A DNA stretch of 64,000 nucleotides, from positions 1-64,000 of the forward strand of contig MSJI02000731.1 in NCBI GenBank assembly GCA_001931905.2, given 5' to 3'. Below the pieces are notes generated by a model. The model saw nothing but the letters and a program-made list of their open reading frames with translations, had not been told where the DNA came from and did not search any database. Shown one piece after another: positions 20,687 to 31,205 of this stretch (position 1 is its first letter; every line of letters starts with the position of its first letter). The position numbers and the translations under genes are program-made. The DNA comes from Cladosporium sp. IMV 00045. Lineage: Eukaryota; Ascomycota; Dothideomycetes; Cladosporiales; Cladosporiaceae.

Positions 20687-23169
20687 GCTCAGATACACTT
20701 GTGTTTTACAAGCATGGCCTTGCTTCGTGTCGTACGAAAATTCAGGACGCGGGACTTTTACCGGAAAAATTTATGGTGCATAGATTTGTGAGCGTAGAGG
20801 CCGGCTCCGGCCATATCTAATGAGGAAAAACTGAGTGAATATTATGTATTCGCCACGGCACGAGCAAATTCCTCCCACTCGAAGTTCTGCCCTCGTCTCA
20901 ACCGGACGGCAGAGACGATCGGTTATATCGCTTGTACGAAGTCCGCATAATAGAGAAGCAGGGTAAATTTGCAGTAAATCTTCCGGCCCTGAGAAACAGA
21001 AGCAGAAACAGCCAAGTAGTCTTATTAGATGAACGCGTAGGTCTCCCCAAACAAAGGAAACGGGAAATCGCCTAACCTGCTCTACCTTTTCGCTCTCCCA
21101 TGCCTCGTGTATTTCGAGCCAATTACTGCCAGCCACATTGCCAGGTTACTGCAGCAAGAAAGCGGGCGTAGCTCCCCAACTGCCAACACGACGAAACTGT
21201 AGGTCTCGTCGCCTTGACACGACGCTGCTGTGCCCGTTGACTGTACCGTTGGTTGGAGTGGAGGTCAGCTCATGACATGACATGGCTTGTGTCGTGGCAT
21301 TTTGGTGAGGTATTCGATTGACGTCCTCTAGGCTGGTAAACGTGCAATAAGCAAAGAAAACACTCTCCTTCATCCCGCCCTACCCCAGCAAGAACTCCGG
21401 AACCCTTCGAGCAACCCGGATGAGGTGCTCGCTCCGTGCGTGCCCTGCGCTGCGATCGTCAGGGCCGGAGAGCCGTGAGCCGTGAAAGACGCAAGCAAGC
21501 GGGCAGAGATATTAGCAAGAACCAGGTCTTTGCCCTTGCAAAGCAGAGAAAGCGAGACAGCAGGATCGGGGCTCCCCAGGGTGCCAGGGGTGCTGAGATC
21601 CCTCAATTTCGTGAGAGACAATTCCGACAGCCTGGAAGCGGTCGCGGTTAGAGAGAGACGCCTCGAGGCGCTGCCGGCTCCTGCAGCCACTTGTTCGTCT
21701 CGGGGGGAATGTCGAGGCTGGCTTGCGTTTCTTCCTTACAGACGACCGATAAAATAAGCTGGAGCTTTTCGTTCTAGGAGTCCATCAATACCGCATGTGC
21801 AGATTCTCCAAAGCGAATTGGAAGATGCTGTCTTAGCTACCTATGCTTCGTTAGGCAGCTCATCAGTGCTCTAGGCATGCTATATTTACGGGCTCTTTCA
21901 GGCGAACGCCTCCAGTTGCCGCCACCATCGGGGCGTTGAAGGCGTCTTCACTTTCGTTTCCTTCGTTCAGCCTAATGGCCCTGTTTGATTAAAACGGTAT
22001 ATGCGTACTGTGCAGGGATTTCCTCACGGGGACGGCTCGTCGTCCGGGGTTGGGTGTGGTATTACGTGGATGCACATGTATCTCTGTGTGTACAGTCTGT
22101 AGTGAGATACGGTGTTGTAGATACCCGCTGGCTGGCTGCAGATGGTGGCAGGCGACATGGATAGGTAATGAGAGCAGAACGGGCTGCTGCTACGCGGATG
22201 TCTTGCTGTCTTCGAGGGACTACTGTCCAGGCGGTTGAAGGATGCATGGAACCAAGCCGGAGGGTTAATCATGTTCAGATACATTGCCTTAGTGAATTGG
22301 CCAAGAGACACCGTCTCATGCTTGCCCATGGGGGGCTGCCCCGTAGTCTTGCTCCATCGTCTCTCTTCTGCCGTTGCCCGCTCTGTCAGACCCCATCTCA
22401 TCTCCAACCTCCAACAAACCACAACACTGCCGCGATTCGACACATCCCCCATCCTGCAACTAACCACCTTTACAAGCAGCGAATCCTGCGCCCCTCCGGA
22501 CACTCTGCCGAATGCGCCAGGGAAGCAAGATCGTCGCTCCTTCGTCCGCATGTTCTACTAGGTATTTTCCCCGCAAGACGGCAGACGGCCGAGCAAGAGT
22601 TGCCGCCAGCGCCTCTTCATCCTCGCTTCACGGACCTCTTGTTTTTACCGATCGTCTTTCATGTAGAATGCATATGCGGGCGGCGCTGCAAATGTTGTGC
22701 GCCGCACATGGCTATTGCAGACGAGGTCGCACAAGGGTTGCAGGTCTCTTGCTCCCAAGCGAACGGGCCCCTGGCATAGCTGCGCCTGTCTGGAGCGGGC
22801 GTGCGACCTTGCGGCGTCGTTTTCTCTTGGGGGGCTTGCTTGCTCGGCCGGCAGTGAGAGGTAGGTCAGGTAGGTGGGCGATGGTTGCTCCTCTGCCAGG
22901 ATGGACTTGCGAGCGAGATCGCGGTAGTTGAGATTGCTGCCACGGGTGGTAGTTCGAATCGCTTGGGTAGATGGTCACTTTTGCATGAGGTGTGGGATTC
23001 AAAGGCGCTGCTTCCTGCTCATCCTGTGTTTCCTCTTATTACTGCTACTACTAGTAGCACCCGATCCTCCCGTGCTGCCCGTTTGCTTTCTCTTTTCCTA
23101 CCTTTTTGCATTGTTTGCCTCCTACGTGGGCAGACTGCTGGCCTAACCTCTAGCCCTGTGAGATCAATC
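20687..23169. other. Long gene-free region upstream of the MFS transporter
   Basis: 2.48 kb without a supportable gene. Frames are short and lack splice-consistent extensions. The last 300 bp is CT-rich with a short trinucleotide stretch TACTACTACTAG (about 23041-23054), in the manner of a 5' leader. It may carry a long regulatory region or UTR introns of the transporter. Confidence 0.4.
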
Positions 23170-25035
23170 ATGGCGCCTCATCTGGTGCACAGGTAAGCAT
23201 TGCATTGCGATGCAGGTCACTGCAATCCCATGTTGATATTGACGCATTGCAGTCACGCCAAAGAGGGCGACATCCCAGGAACTGTCAACCTACAAGCAGC
23301 CGAGGGCGACGATACGGCCTATGGACAGGCTCTTTTCCCAGTGCCCGCTGAAGATCCCAATGATCCGTGAGTACCACAATCGCTGTTGAAGCTTTCTGCT
23401 AGCACATCTTCTCTGACACGAACAGTCTCCAATGGCCGAGATGGAAGAAAACAATGATCCTCATCATCTGCTCGCTCTACTCCTTCTTCAGCAACACCGC
23501 TCTCCTCGGCCCGGCAGTCTACATCACCATCTTCGCTGAGGAATTGCACGTTTCCCCCGTGGCGGCGTCCGAGCTGGTCTCGTATCCAACCCTCGTCTAC
23601 GGCCTCGGCACTCTGGTCACGGTTCCTATGTACATGAAGTTTGGGCGCAGGCCTGTCATGCTGGGAACGCTCGTGGTTTACTTTGCTGCTTTGATCGGGT
23701 GCAGCCAGTGCCATACTTTCAGTGCGTTGATGGCTTGTCGCATCATCCAGGCCCTTTCCAGCGGGATCTGCGAGGCTTTGCCTGTGCAGCTGGTGAATGA
23801 TATCTTCTTCCGTGAGTGATCGAACACCCATAGCTTGACGGATTGCCAACATCGACTAACACGGATCAGTACACGAACGCGGTAGCAAGCTCGGATACTA
23901 TACCGTTGCCCTATGCTGGGGCTCCACCGGCCCTCTCTATGCAGGCTACATGCTAGCAGGTGGCCAGAGCTGGCGTCTCTTCTTCTACGTCGAGATCGCC
24001 TTTGCAGGCCTTCTCCTCATCCTCGCCTTCCTCTTCGTGGAAGAAACGGCCTACAAACGCAAAGTCCCCGCGCCAACATCACCGCAAACATCTTCACGAG
24101 CATCCGACGCCTCAGGCGAACGCAAGGTGTTCAGCCAACAAGAAGTGGAAAAAGAGCACGCCGCCTCGCAGCAGGTGGAAGTGCAGACCCTCGTCCCGCC
24201 GCGCCGCACGTTCGTGCAAACCCTCAAACCCTGGAGCAGCGTGGACCACGAGCAGGAGTTCTTCATGACCGCCGCCCGCTCATTCACGTACTTCCTCATC
24301 CCCTCCGTCTTCTGGATCATCACCAGCTACGGCATCTATATCGGCCTCGGAGCGCTGGTCTTCAACTACACTTTCCCCATCAAAATCGTCGCACCGCCCT
24401 ACAATTGGGCTCAGGTAAGGACGTCCAGAAGCACCCTTATCCGTTTCTACCACTAAACGTCTTCCAAGCAAAACTCCGGCCTCATAGCCCTCGGCAACAT
24501 AATCGGCTACGGCCTCGCCATCCCCTTCACCTTCACCTCCGACCGGCTAGCAGCCCACCTGACCAAACGCAACAACCATATCCGCGAAGCGGAAATGCGC
24601 CTCGGCGTCCTCCTCCCCGCCATGATCGTGGCCCCCGCCGGCCTGATCCTGTACGGCATGACCGCGCACCTCGACCTGCACTGGATCGGCTACTTCGCGG
24701 GCGTAGCGATGGTCGACTGGGGCAGCTACTTCTACTTCACGTTCACGCTCGCGTACGCCGTGGACAGCTACACGGGCGGGACGTCGGAGCTGCTGATCGC
24801 GCAGTGCGTGGGCAAGAGCGCGATCAGCTTCGCTTTCGGCCTGTATCTGCTCGAGTGGGTGCAGGAGAGCGGGTATGCGGTGATCGTGGCGGGGGTTTTC
24901 ACCGCGGTGCTGGTGGTTAATAACCTTGCGTTACTGCCTTTCATGGTTTGGGGGAAGAGGATCAGGACGTTTTACGCGGGGACGTGGTTGAGTAGGATGC
25001 ATTCCAGGACGGCTGTGAAGGGGGAGGTTGCGTGA
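23170..25035 (+). CDS. MFS transporter, DHA1/Hol1-like
   Basis: Twelve-helix proton antiporter-type transporter of the plasma membrane; substrate unknown. Model: exons 23170-23192, 23253-23366, 23426-23811, 23870-24414 and 24469-25035 (544 aa), introns 54-60 bp, phases consistent. The cytosolic N-terminus ends in DPNDPLQWPRWKK, the entry motif of fungal DHA1 carriers. Loop 2-3 has MKFGRRPVMLG (motif A), and FFLHERGSKLGYYT with LFVEETAYKR follow helices 4 and 6. A charged central loop (about 250-310) separates the two halves. Sequence style resembles Hol1-related carriers, which move cations or polyamines. No neighbouring biosynthetic genes give a substrate hint. The last intron's acceptor (CTTCCAAG) is the least typical but restores the frame exactly. 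Confidence 0.9.
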
Positions 25036-25693
25036 GCTCGAGGTGAGAGAGGGTGTGCTTCTGCTGAAAGATGTGTTTTTCTGGATTTTGATTCTTGCTT
25101 TTACTTCGATCGGCGGTGATGCTATTGCTGTCTCGAATGGAAGACCTTCAAGTGAAAGGGGGCAAATAGTCAATATCGTCTGCTTACTCTCTATGTTCTG
25201 CGTTCGATGTGTCTGTGTGTTTGATGTATATAGTTACAGAAAAGAAAAAAAAAGTAGTGTTAGGTAAAAGGTAGGTAAAATCCGATCCTCTATCGCTCGG
25301 GTGCCGACCGCATTCTTGTAGCGTCGAGAGACACCCAAGCACGACTCCTCGCAAATGCTTGCTAAACATGTAAACGTTTTTGCCTCGCCTCTCGTGCCAA
25401 TCTTCATCGTTTTTTTGTCGCCATCTGTTCCTGTTGCTGGTCTCATGCGTGTTCAGTCTCGTGAGTTGTAAGAGAGAATGAAAGCAGGAAAAAGAAGAAC
25501 AAAAGAAAAAAAGCAAGAAAAGACATTAAACCTCGCCAAAAAGCCATCCATCCCAAGCTTTTCTGTTTTGTTTGCTCGCTTCCCAGTCTGGGCCGTTCAG
25601 TCATCCACCCATCAATCTCCCCACTCCACTCCACAGCAGAATTACAACCCACCCGAAGCATCACAACAACAACCACACCCGTCCCCAATCCGC
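25036..25693. other. Convergent 3' intergenic region
   Basis: 658 bp between the stops of the MFS and GNAT genes. A-rich runs (GAAAAGAAAAAAAAAG near 25239; AAAAGAAAAAAAGCAAG near 25500) look like 3'-UTR or simple sequence. No gene seen. Confidence 0.4.
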
Positions 25694-26608
25694 TCAAACC
25701 TCCCACTCACCCACCCTCCTGACGCCATCCTCACCCACCCGTCCCCTAATCATGACCGTCTGCGTCTCCACTCCCAGCCCGAAAACGCCATACTCCGCCG
25801 GATCGAAGCGCAGGGTCTCGACGGGGACGAAGCCGTACTTTTCGTACAGCGGCCGGCCCGTTTTGGTCGCTTCGCAGTAGATTTCCAGATCGAGAGCGTC
25901 GGCCTCGGCGACCAGTTCGGTCATCAGGGCGGAGGCGGCGCCGCGGTGTTGGTGGGAGGGGTGTGTGGCGAGCATGCCGAAGTCTGTTTCAGTGGTTAGC
26001 TGGGGTTCGCAGCGTGGTTGGGTTTAGGCTCGGGTGAGGATTTGATTGACGAATCCCAGTTGCTTTTGGGAAGACTCACAAAGATGTTGACGCTGGCCGC
26101 AGTACGCGCGGTGCAGTTTCTCGTTCAGAGCAAACCAGGCCCTATTCATCTCCGGTTCGGACTCGTGGCCGACGTCCAGGGGGGAAGCGTGGTCTTCGGG
26201 CGTGAGGGTTGTGATTTCGGATTTGGCGAAGGCGATGATCTCGTTGGTCTGCGGGTCGAGGACTTTGCGGAAGCGGTAGCCTTGGATTGATGATGGATCG
26301 ATTTTGGAGAGACCGGCTGGGAGGCTTAGGTCGAGCTTGCTATCTGATCGGGCGTTTGTGTTGTGATTGTCGTCGTGAGAGATGACGTGCCCGGGCAAGG
26401 CGTTATGTCTCATGTGCTGCATGCAGTGCGTGTAGAATTCGATCGTCCGCGAGGTGTGTTCCGGATTCGAGCCGTCGCGATAGGAGAGTTGATGGTTGAC
26501 GATTTCGTCGCGGAAAGCGGCGAATTCGACTTCGACCAAGCGAGGGATGTCGTTGGGGAAAGCGGCCCATGTAACGTAGGGTTTGTTCGATCTCGAGCTC
26601 GGCTGCAT
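25694..26608 (-). CDS. GNAT-family N-acetyltransferase
   Basis: Acetyl-CoA-dependent acyltransferase of unknown substrate. Model: exons 26608-26080 and 25983-25694 (272 aa) with a 96-bp phase-1 intron (GTGAGT...CACTGAAACAG) that rejoins as QHL-YFGMLATHP. The N-terminal beta strand and helix (YVTWAAFPNDIPRLVEVEFAAF) open the fold. Motif A is LATHPSHQHRGAASALM, with HRGAA in place of the more usual R/Q-x-x-G-x-G/A. YEKYGF is the typical motif B. The start is uncertain: ATGs at 26815/26812 in the same frame would add about 69 aa of low-complexity sequence running up to a TCTTTGC repeat, so I prefer 26608. It is similar in style to small fungal GNATs next to transporters, but linkage to the MFS gene is only positional. 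Confidence 0.82.
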
Positions 26609-26814
26609 AGTGTGACCCTCTATGTTTGACTTGTGACCAGACGCCCAGGCCTGGGGCTTCTCTCCGGAGAAATTACTGTTCTGTCTGGAGTGGAGGCTGT
26701 CGAGGAACATGGGGCGTGGGATCCGAGTGATAGGAAAGGTGTAGGGGTTGCAACGAGAGCCGTATATTTGAATGCCAGGCATGTTGCCTTGGTGGTGAGC
26801 TTGGAGTTCCATCA

Positions 26815-26851
26815 TCTTTGCTCTTTGCTCTTTGCTCTTTGCTCTTTGCTC
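26815..26851 (+). repeat. Tandem heptamer TCTTTGC x5
   Basis: Five perfect copies of TCTTTGC (26815-26849) plus TC. It lies 5' of the preferred GNAT start, immediately before the alternative ATG at 26815. Confidence 0.95.
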
Positions 26852-29412
26852 AGGGAAGGAAGTCACCGATGAAAACGCCTGACCGGGAAGAACGAACGCG
26901 TACGAGAGACAGATACCTAGAGAGAGGTGAAGACAAACGGAATGGGGAAGGAAGACTTGGAACTGACGAAAACGGACGCAAAGGAATATATATATAGGTA
27001 GGCCAAGAGGAAGGAATGGTGGGTAGGGAAGTCAAAGTTTGAGCCAGCAACCTGTCACACGCAGAGTGCGGGTATGCCTGTACTCGCACGGCGTGCGGCA
27101 GCGATATGTTACGCATCACAAAAAAAGACCCGAGCGGTAGGAACGAGGTGGTGCATGGACATTGAACAGACGTCTCTACTAAGACCGATGACAAGTCTTG
27201 GCCTGTGATACATGTTGGCCGCTCCCCACGCCCTGGCTGGCCCGGATAGGCAAGCAAGTGGAGCGCTGGGGGAGGGAGTGGCGCTTGGGACCATGGCACA
27301 CCACCACCACGGCAGCGAGCCGGCGTTGCGTGAACACGAGGGACCGGCCGTTGTGGATGCAGCGGGCGCTGAGAAGTTGACGTGCATGGGGAGGGACGGG
27401 GATGTGTCGTGGGTCGCGGTTGGATGGGGTCATGGATGGTGGATGGTGGATGGCGAAGGGGGATACCTGCTAGTAGTGCACGCGTGCTGTGGTGGCTTGC
27501 TTCGCTCGATACGCTCGATGGGATGGGATGGGACTGCGATCTGGCACGAGAAAGAAACGAGGCGCGGCCGCAATGTAGGTCACGTTCCAGGTCTTCGGCG
27601 CCACGCACACATCACGGACGGAGGTGAGACCTTCCGTGTTGAAAGGATAGCAGCAGAAGCATACAGTATGATGGGACATGGCATGGCCAGAAGGCGGATG
27701 GCGACAGGAATGGGAGACGCAAGACGAGTGTGCGATGCGCGGACGAGCTCGCGAATGATCATGGCGAGAGCACTTGTCCAGCTGTGGAGTGGCTGCGGCG
27801 GCGGTGGTAGCGGTGGTAGTGGTGTTCGGTTGTTTGTGAATCGAAGCGACGCATGCTGTATGCACACACGGCATCGGTCCAGACAAGGGCATTTCTCTGT
27901 TTTGGCACAGAACAGTGGGTCGTCGTCCAGGGCTCAACACAACTTTACAGCATGAGAATACAGCAATAGGCTACGGCGGAAGCGGGCTTGACAGGCAGGC
28001 CCGACAAGACAAGCAAGAACGAGCATAGGTAGGAAGACAAGGCGCAAGAACACGCGGCTATTGGGGCGTGGAGGTGGCAGATGGGTGGGCATGCTTTCGC
28101 CAGGAACCGATGTCTGGCGTGGGAGGCAAACGGTAGTTGGGTGTATGAGATGCAGTGGACTAACGCTTAGTCTGAGCAAATGGGCAGGCGGGCTTGAGTA
28201 AGAGAAGAGAGAGACACACGGACATAGATGAGAGATACCCTCTCTCGATGCCTTCTCGCTGCCACTATTGGATGGGCGGCGGCGGCGAGATGGTCTCGAT
28301 GAGGCATGGCGACGATCTCCCAATTCCCACGCACCCGGCGGAAGCGACGATGCATCATGCAATCGACAAACAACCTCCCTCCTCCTCCTCTTCCTGGTTA
28401 CCTTCACTCGCTTCAACCTCCAAGAGATCCGGCAGACCCCCACGCTATTGCGCTCAGCTGCTGCGCTAGACGCGGTCTCTACTCTCTTTGGTCACCTTTG
28501 CTTGTGGCCTGGACCCAGGCGAGGGAAAAGGAGACTACTGGATTATTGTCTACTGATGATCCGCCGGGATTAAAGTGTGAGACCTGAACTGAATGACTGA
28601 TGCCATGGCTGCGATCCCTTTCGTCAATCGCCCGCGTGCTCCCCTTCTCGTGCTGCGTCCAGCCGTGCTGCCGATGTGGATCGGATCTGTGTGTTTTGCA
28701 TGCTTTCTGTCATGTCTAACAAATTAGCTGCTGTGATATGCCGCTGCTGCTGGCTGCTGTCTGACAACTCTAGCTGCATTTTCCCGTAATGTCATGTCAG
28801 ATGTTGGTGTGCGACCGGTACATGATACATGATAAGGCGAGCAATTTCCAAATCCTCCCACAACAGCCTACGAGATCTCAAGACGCGAAGCCAGACATCA
28901 CCCGATCGAGACACATCTCGTTACCGACCGGGAGCTCCTCCATTCCAGATCTGAGCTGACAAGGCAATAATCTCTTTTCTGTTAAGCATGCAGGACATAT
29001 GCGCATGCCATGCTCATGCACATGCACTCAGGAACTGGGAGCTGGGTAAATGCGCATGCACACATGCACACTCACAAAAAGGTAAGGTTAAGGTGTGCGG
29101 TAAGGCAGAAGGAGAGAGGGGGAGCTTTGGAGGGAGGAGGTAGCTCACCACCTGGTGAGGGTACCATCACCATCATCCACTCAAGTGATGTACCCATTTG
29201 TGGGTACCTCGGACGCCAATACAACCAGAAGCTCTCTGTTTCCCCTCACCTCACCGACGGTATCTCCTCACTTGACCTGCACGGAAATAAATCATCACAC
29301 CAAAGCAAGCCGAGCACGAATGGAACTACCGCATACGGACTGTGTGCCGCTTCAGTACTGGCAAGATGAGGAGAAACGGGTTGTGTGAAATAATATCATC
29401 ATGAGAGTTATC

Positions 29413-29437
29413 GCTCTCTCTCTGTGTGTGTGTGTGC
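29413..29437 (+). repeat. TC/GT microsatellite
   Basis: A compound dinucleotide run, TCTCTCTC followed by TGTGTGTGTGTG, about 195 bp upstream of the lactonase-like gene. Confidence 0.8.
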
Positions 29438-29630
29438 TGTCACTCTGTTCGGCATCATACGTTCTGTGTTATTTACTGACATAAACACACCACTTTATTA
29501 AATCGATAATATCTTGTATCACCTCCAAAACCATACCGTACCTCCAAACACCACCAATCCAACACCCTCTCCAACTGTCCTAGCTAACAACCAATAAACC
29601 CCATCTGAAATAACCAACCCACCCACAACA

Positions 29631-30792
29631 ATGACCTCCTCCCACCCCGCCATCGACGCCCAGCTCTCTTCCGGCGCCATCCCCTCCTACGTCTCCAGCG
29701 TCTGCCCCCCAGGCACCAAAATGTGGCTCCTCGAAGTCGGCTGGCTGGAATGCGACGAAGGCTTCGTGGTGCGCGGCGGCAACACCTCCCTAGCCTCGAC
29801 GGCCGGCCAGTCCTTCGTGAACAAACGCCGCCAAATGCCCATGTACTGCGTGCTCATCTCGCACCCGCACGAGGGCCTCATTCTCTGGGAAACGGGCTCG
29901 GGAAAAGACTATCCGACTGTTTGGGGGCCGCAGCTTTCGGACGTGTTCACGCGGGTGAGGTATGAGGCGAAGCATGAGCTGGATGCGCAGATTGAAGCGA
30001 CGGGGAATAGGGTGCAGGATGTGAAGAAGATCATCATCGGGCATTTGCATTTGGACCACGCGGGGGGTTTGGATTTGTTTCTCGACAGGAAGGACGTGGA
30101 GATCTGGGTGCACGATTTGGAGCTGCGGAGTGCGTTTTGGAGTGTCGCGACGGGGGCGGATGTGGGGGTTTATTTGAAGCATTATCTGAAGTTGGATTTG
30201 TGAGTTTTGCATATATTCGTTATGGTTGTTGAAGGCGAATCCGACTGACGAGGTGTGTGAAAACCAACGCAGGAACTGGAAAACCTTCGACGAGCGCTCC
30301 TTCGATTTCTGCCAGGGCATCACCCTGCACCACCTGCCCGGGCACACGGACGGGCTGGTGGGCATGCAGATCAACCTGCCGGACAGCGGGACGATTTTCT
30401 TCATCAGCGATCACTGCCATGTCATTGAGAATGTGAGTCGACCTACTCCCCCCTCCCTCCCAGACGTGGACCTGGAAGACGACGAAGAAAAAAGACGCTG
30501 ACTTTCATTCACAAGTGGCGCGACGGCATCCCGCAAGGCTGGTTGGCCAGGGATCATCCTGCTTGGTAAGTTGTCGTTCACCTTTCTTCCATCAATCTTG
30601 ATTCTCAAGTCAGAGATTGCAGCCCAAAGGCTGATATAGCTGACGCCTATTGTCTTTTCTTCTTTGCTTTGCAGGTTCCGCAGCACCCAACGCCTCAAAC
30701 AACTGCAGCGGCAAACGCGCGGTCGTGTGATCCCGGGACACGATGAGGAGACGTTTCTGGCGCTGCAGAGGGAGAAGGACGTTTTTACTTGA
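29631..30792 (+). CDS. Metallo-beta-lactamase-fold hydrolase, AHL-lactonase-like
   Basis: Probable zinc-dependent lactone or ester hydrolase. Model: exons 29631-30199, 30273-30432, 30516-30565 and 30675-30792 (298 aa); introns 73, 83 and 109 bp, phases consistent. The complete metal-ligand set of the AiiA/AttM class is present: HLHLDH in exon 1, the His of LPGHTDG, the Asp of ISDHCH, and the final His of IPGHDEE. The overall order and length also match N-acyl-homoserine-lactone hydrolases rather than glyoxalase II or beta-CASP nucleases. Fungal members exist, and their true substrates are mostly unknown, so quorum quenching is inference. It has four exons of normal fungal form, so any bacterial origin is old. 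It is flanked by a 3-kb gene-free stretch on the left. Confidence 0.88.
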
Positions 30793-31205
30793 TCATTTCT
30801 TGGGTGACACGTGAATGTGAACGGTGACTGGGATGGGGGGTTTTCGGTTGGTTTAATCAGGTGCTTTTCGGCCTGTGGTTTCCTGGGTTGCCTGGGGGTT
30901 GAGGGTTGGGTTGGACATCGTTTGGATAGGTTCGATCTCATGTTCTGTCTATCTGATTTGGCCCCGATTTAATCTTGATTTCTGCTTGGTTAGCTGAGGT
31001 ATGGGTCGATGCGGACTTTGGACGATGAAAGAAGGACATATGTCCGAACGGGCCTTTATTTTTTTGGAAGGAAGCTTTCCTTGGACATTTTTCCTATCTC
31101 ATCTCAAGTAACCCGTCGAAATTTTTCAACTGCAAATGTCGATTTCCCGGAATTCCTTATAATATCAATTCCCGAGAACCCCCCAATCTCAAACCTCGAT
31201 ACACG
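30793..31205. other. Convergent 3' intergenic region
   Basis: 413 bp between the lactonase-like and PIG-U stops; no gene or notable element seen. Confidence 0.4.

Larger units (their letters stand above)
26609..29630. other. 3-kb gene-poor region
   Basis: No gene is supported over 3 kb. Two longer frames (26850-27608 minus and 27212-27955 plus) are overlapping, low-complexity and lack any family or splice logic. Contains a TCTTTGC heptamer repeat, several CATGC/GCATGC words at 28985-29065, a GGCGGC/GGTGGTAGT-type simple stretch near 27795-27825, and a TC/GT microsatellite at about 29413-29437. Confidence 0.45.

Noticed and set aside
23913..24920. 335-aa frame within the MFS gene
   Set aside because: Arg/Pro/His-rich shadow of exons 4-5, running through the intron.
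26850..27608. 252-aa minus-strand frame upstream of the GNAT gene
   Set aside because: Pro/Ser/His-rich, contains TATATATA sequence and the repeat; looks like promoter DNA.
27212..27955. 247-aa plus-strand frame
   Set aside because: Overlaps the previous one, has low-complexity Gly and His runs, no family signal.
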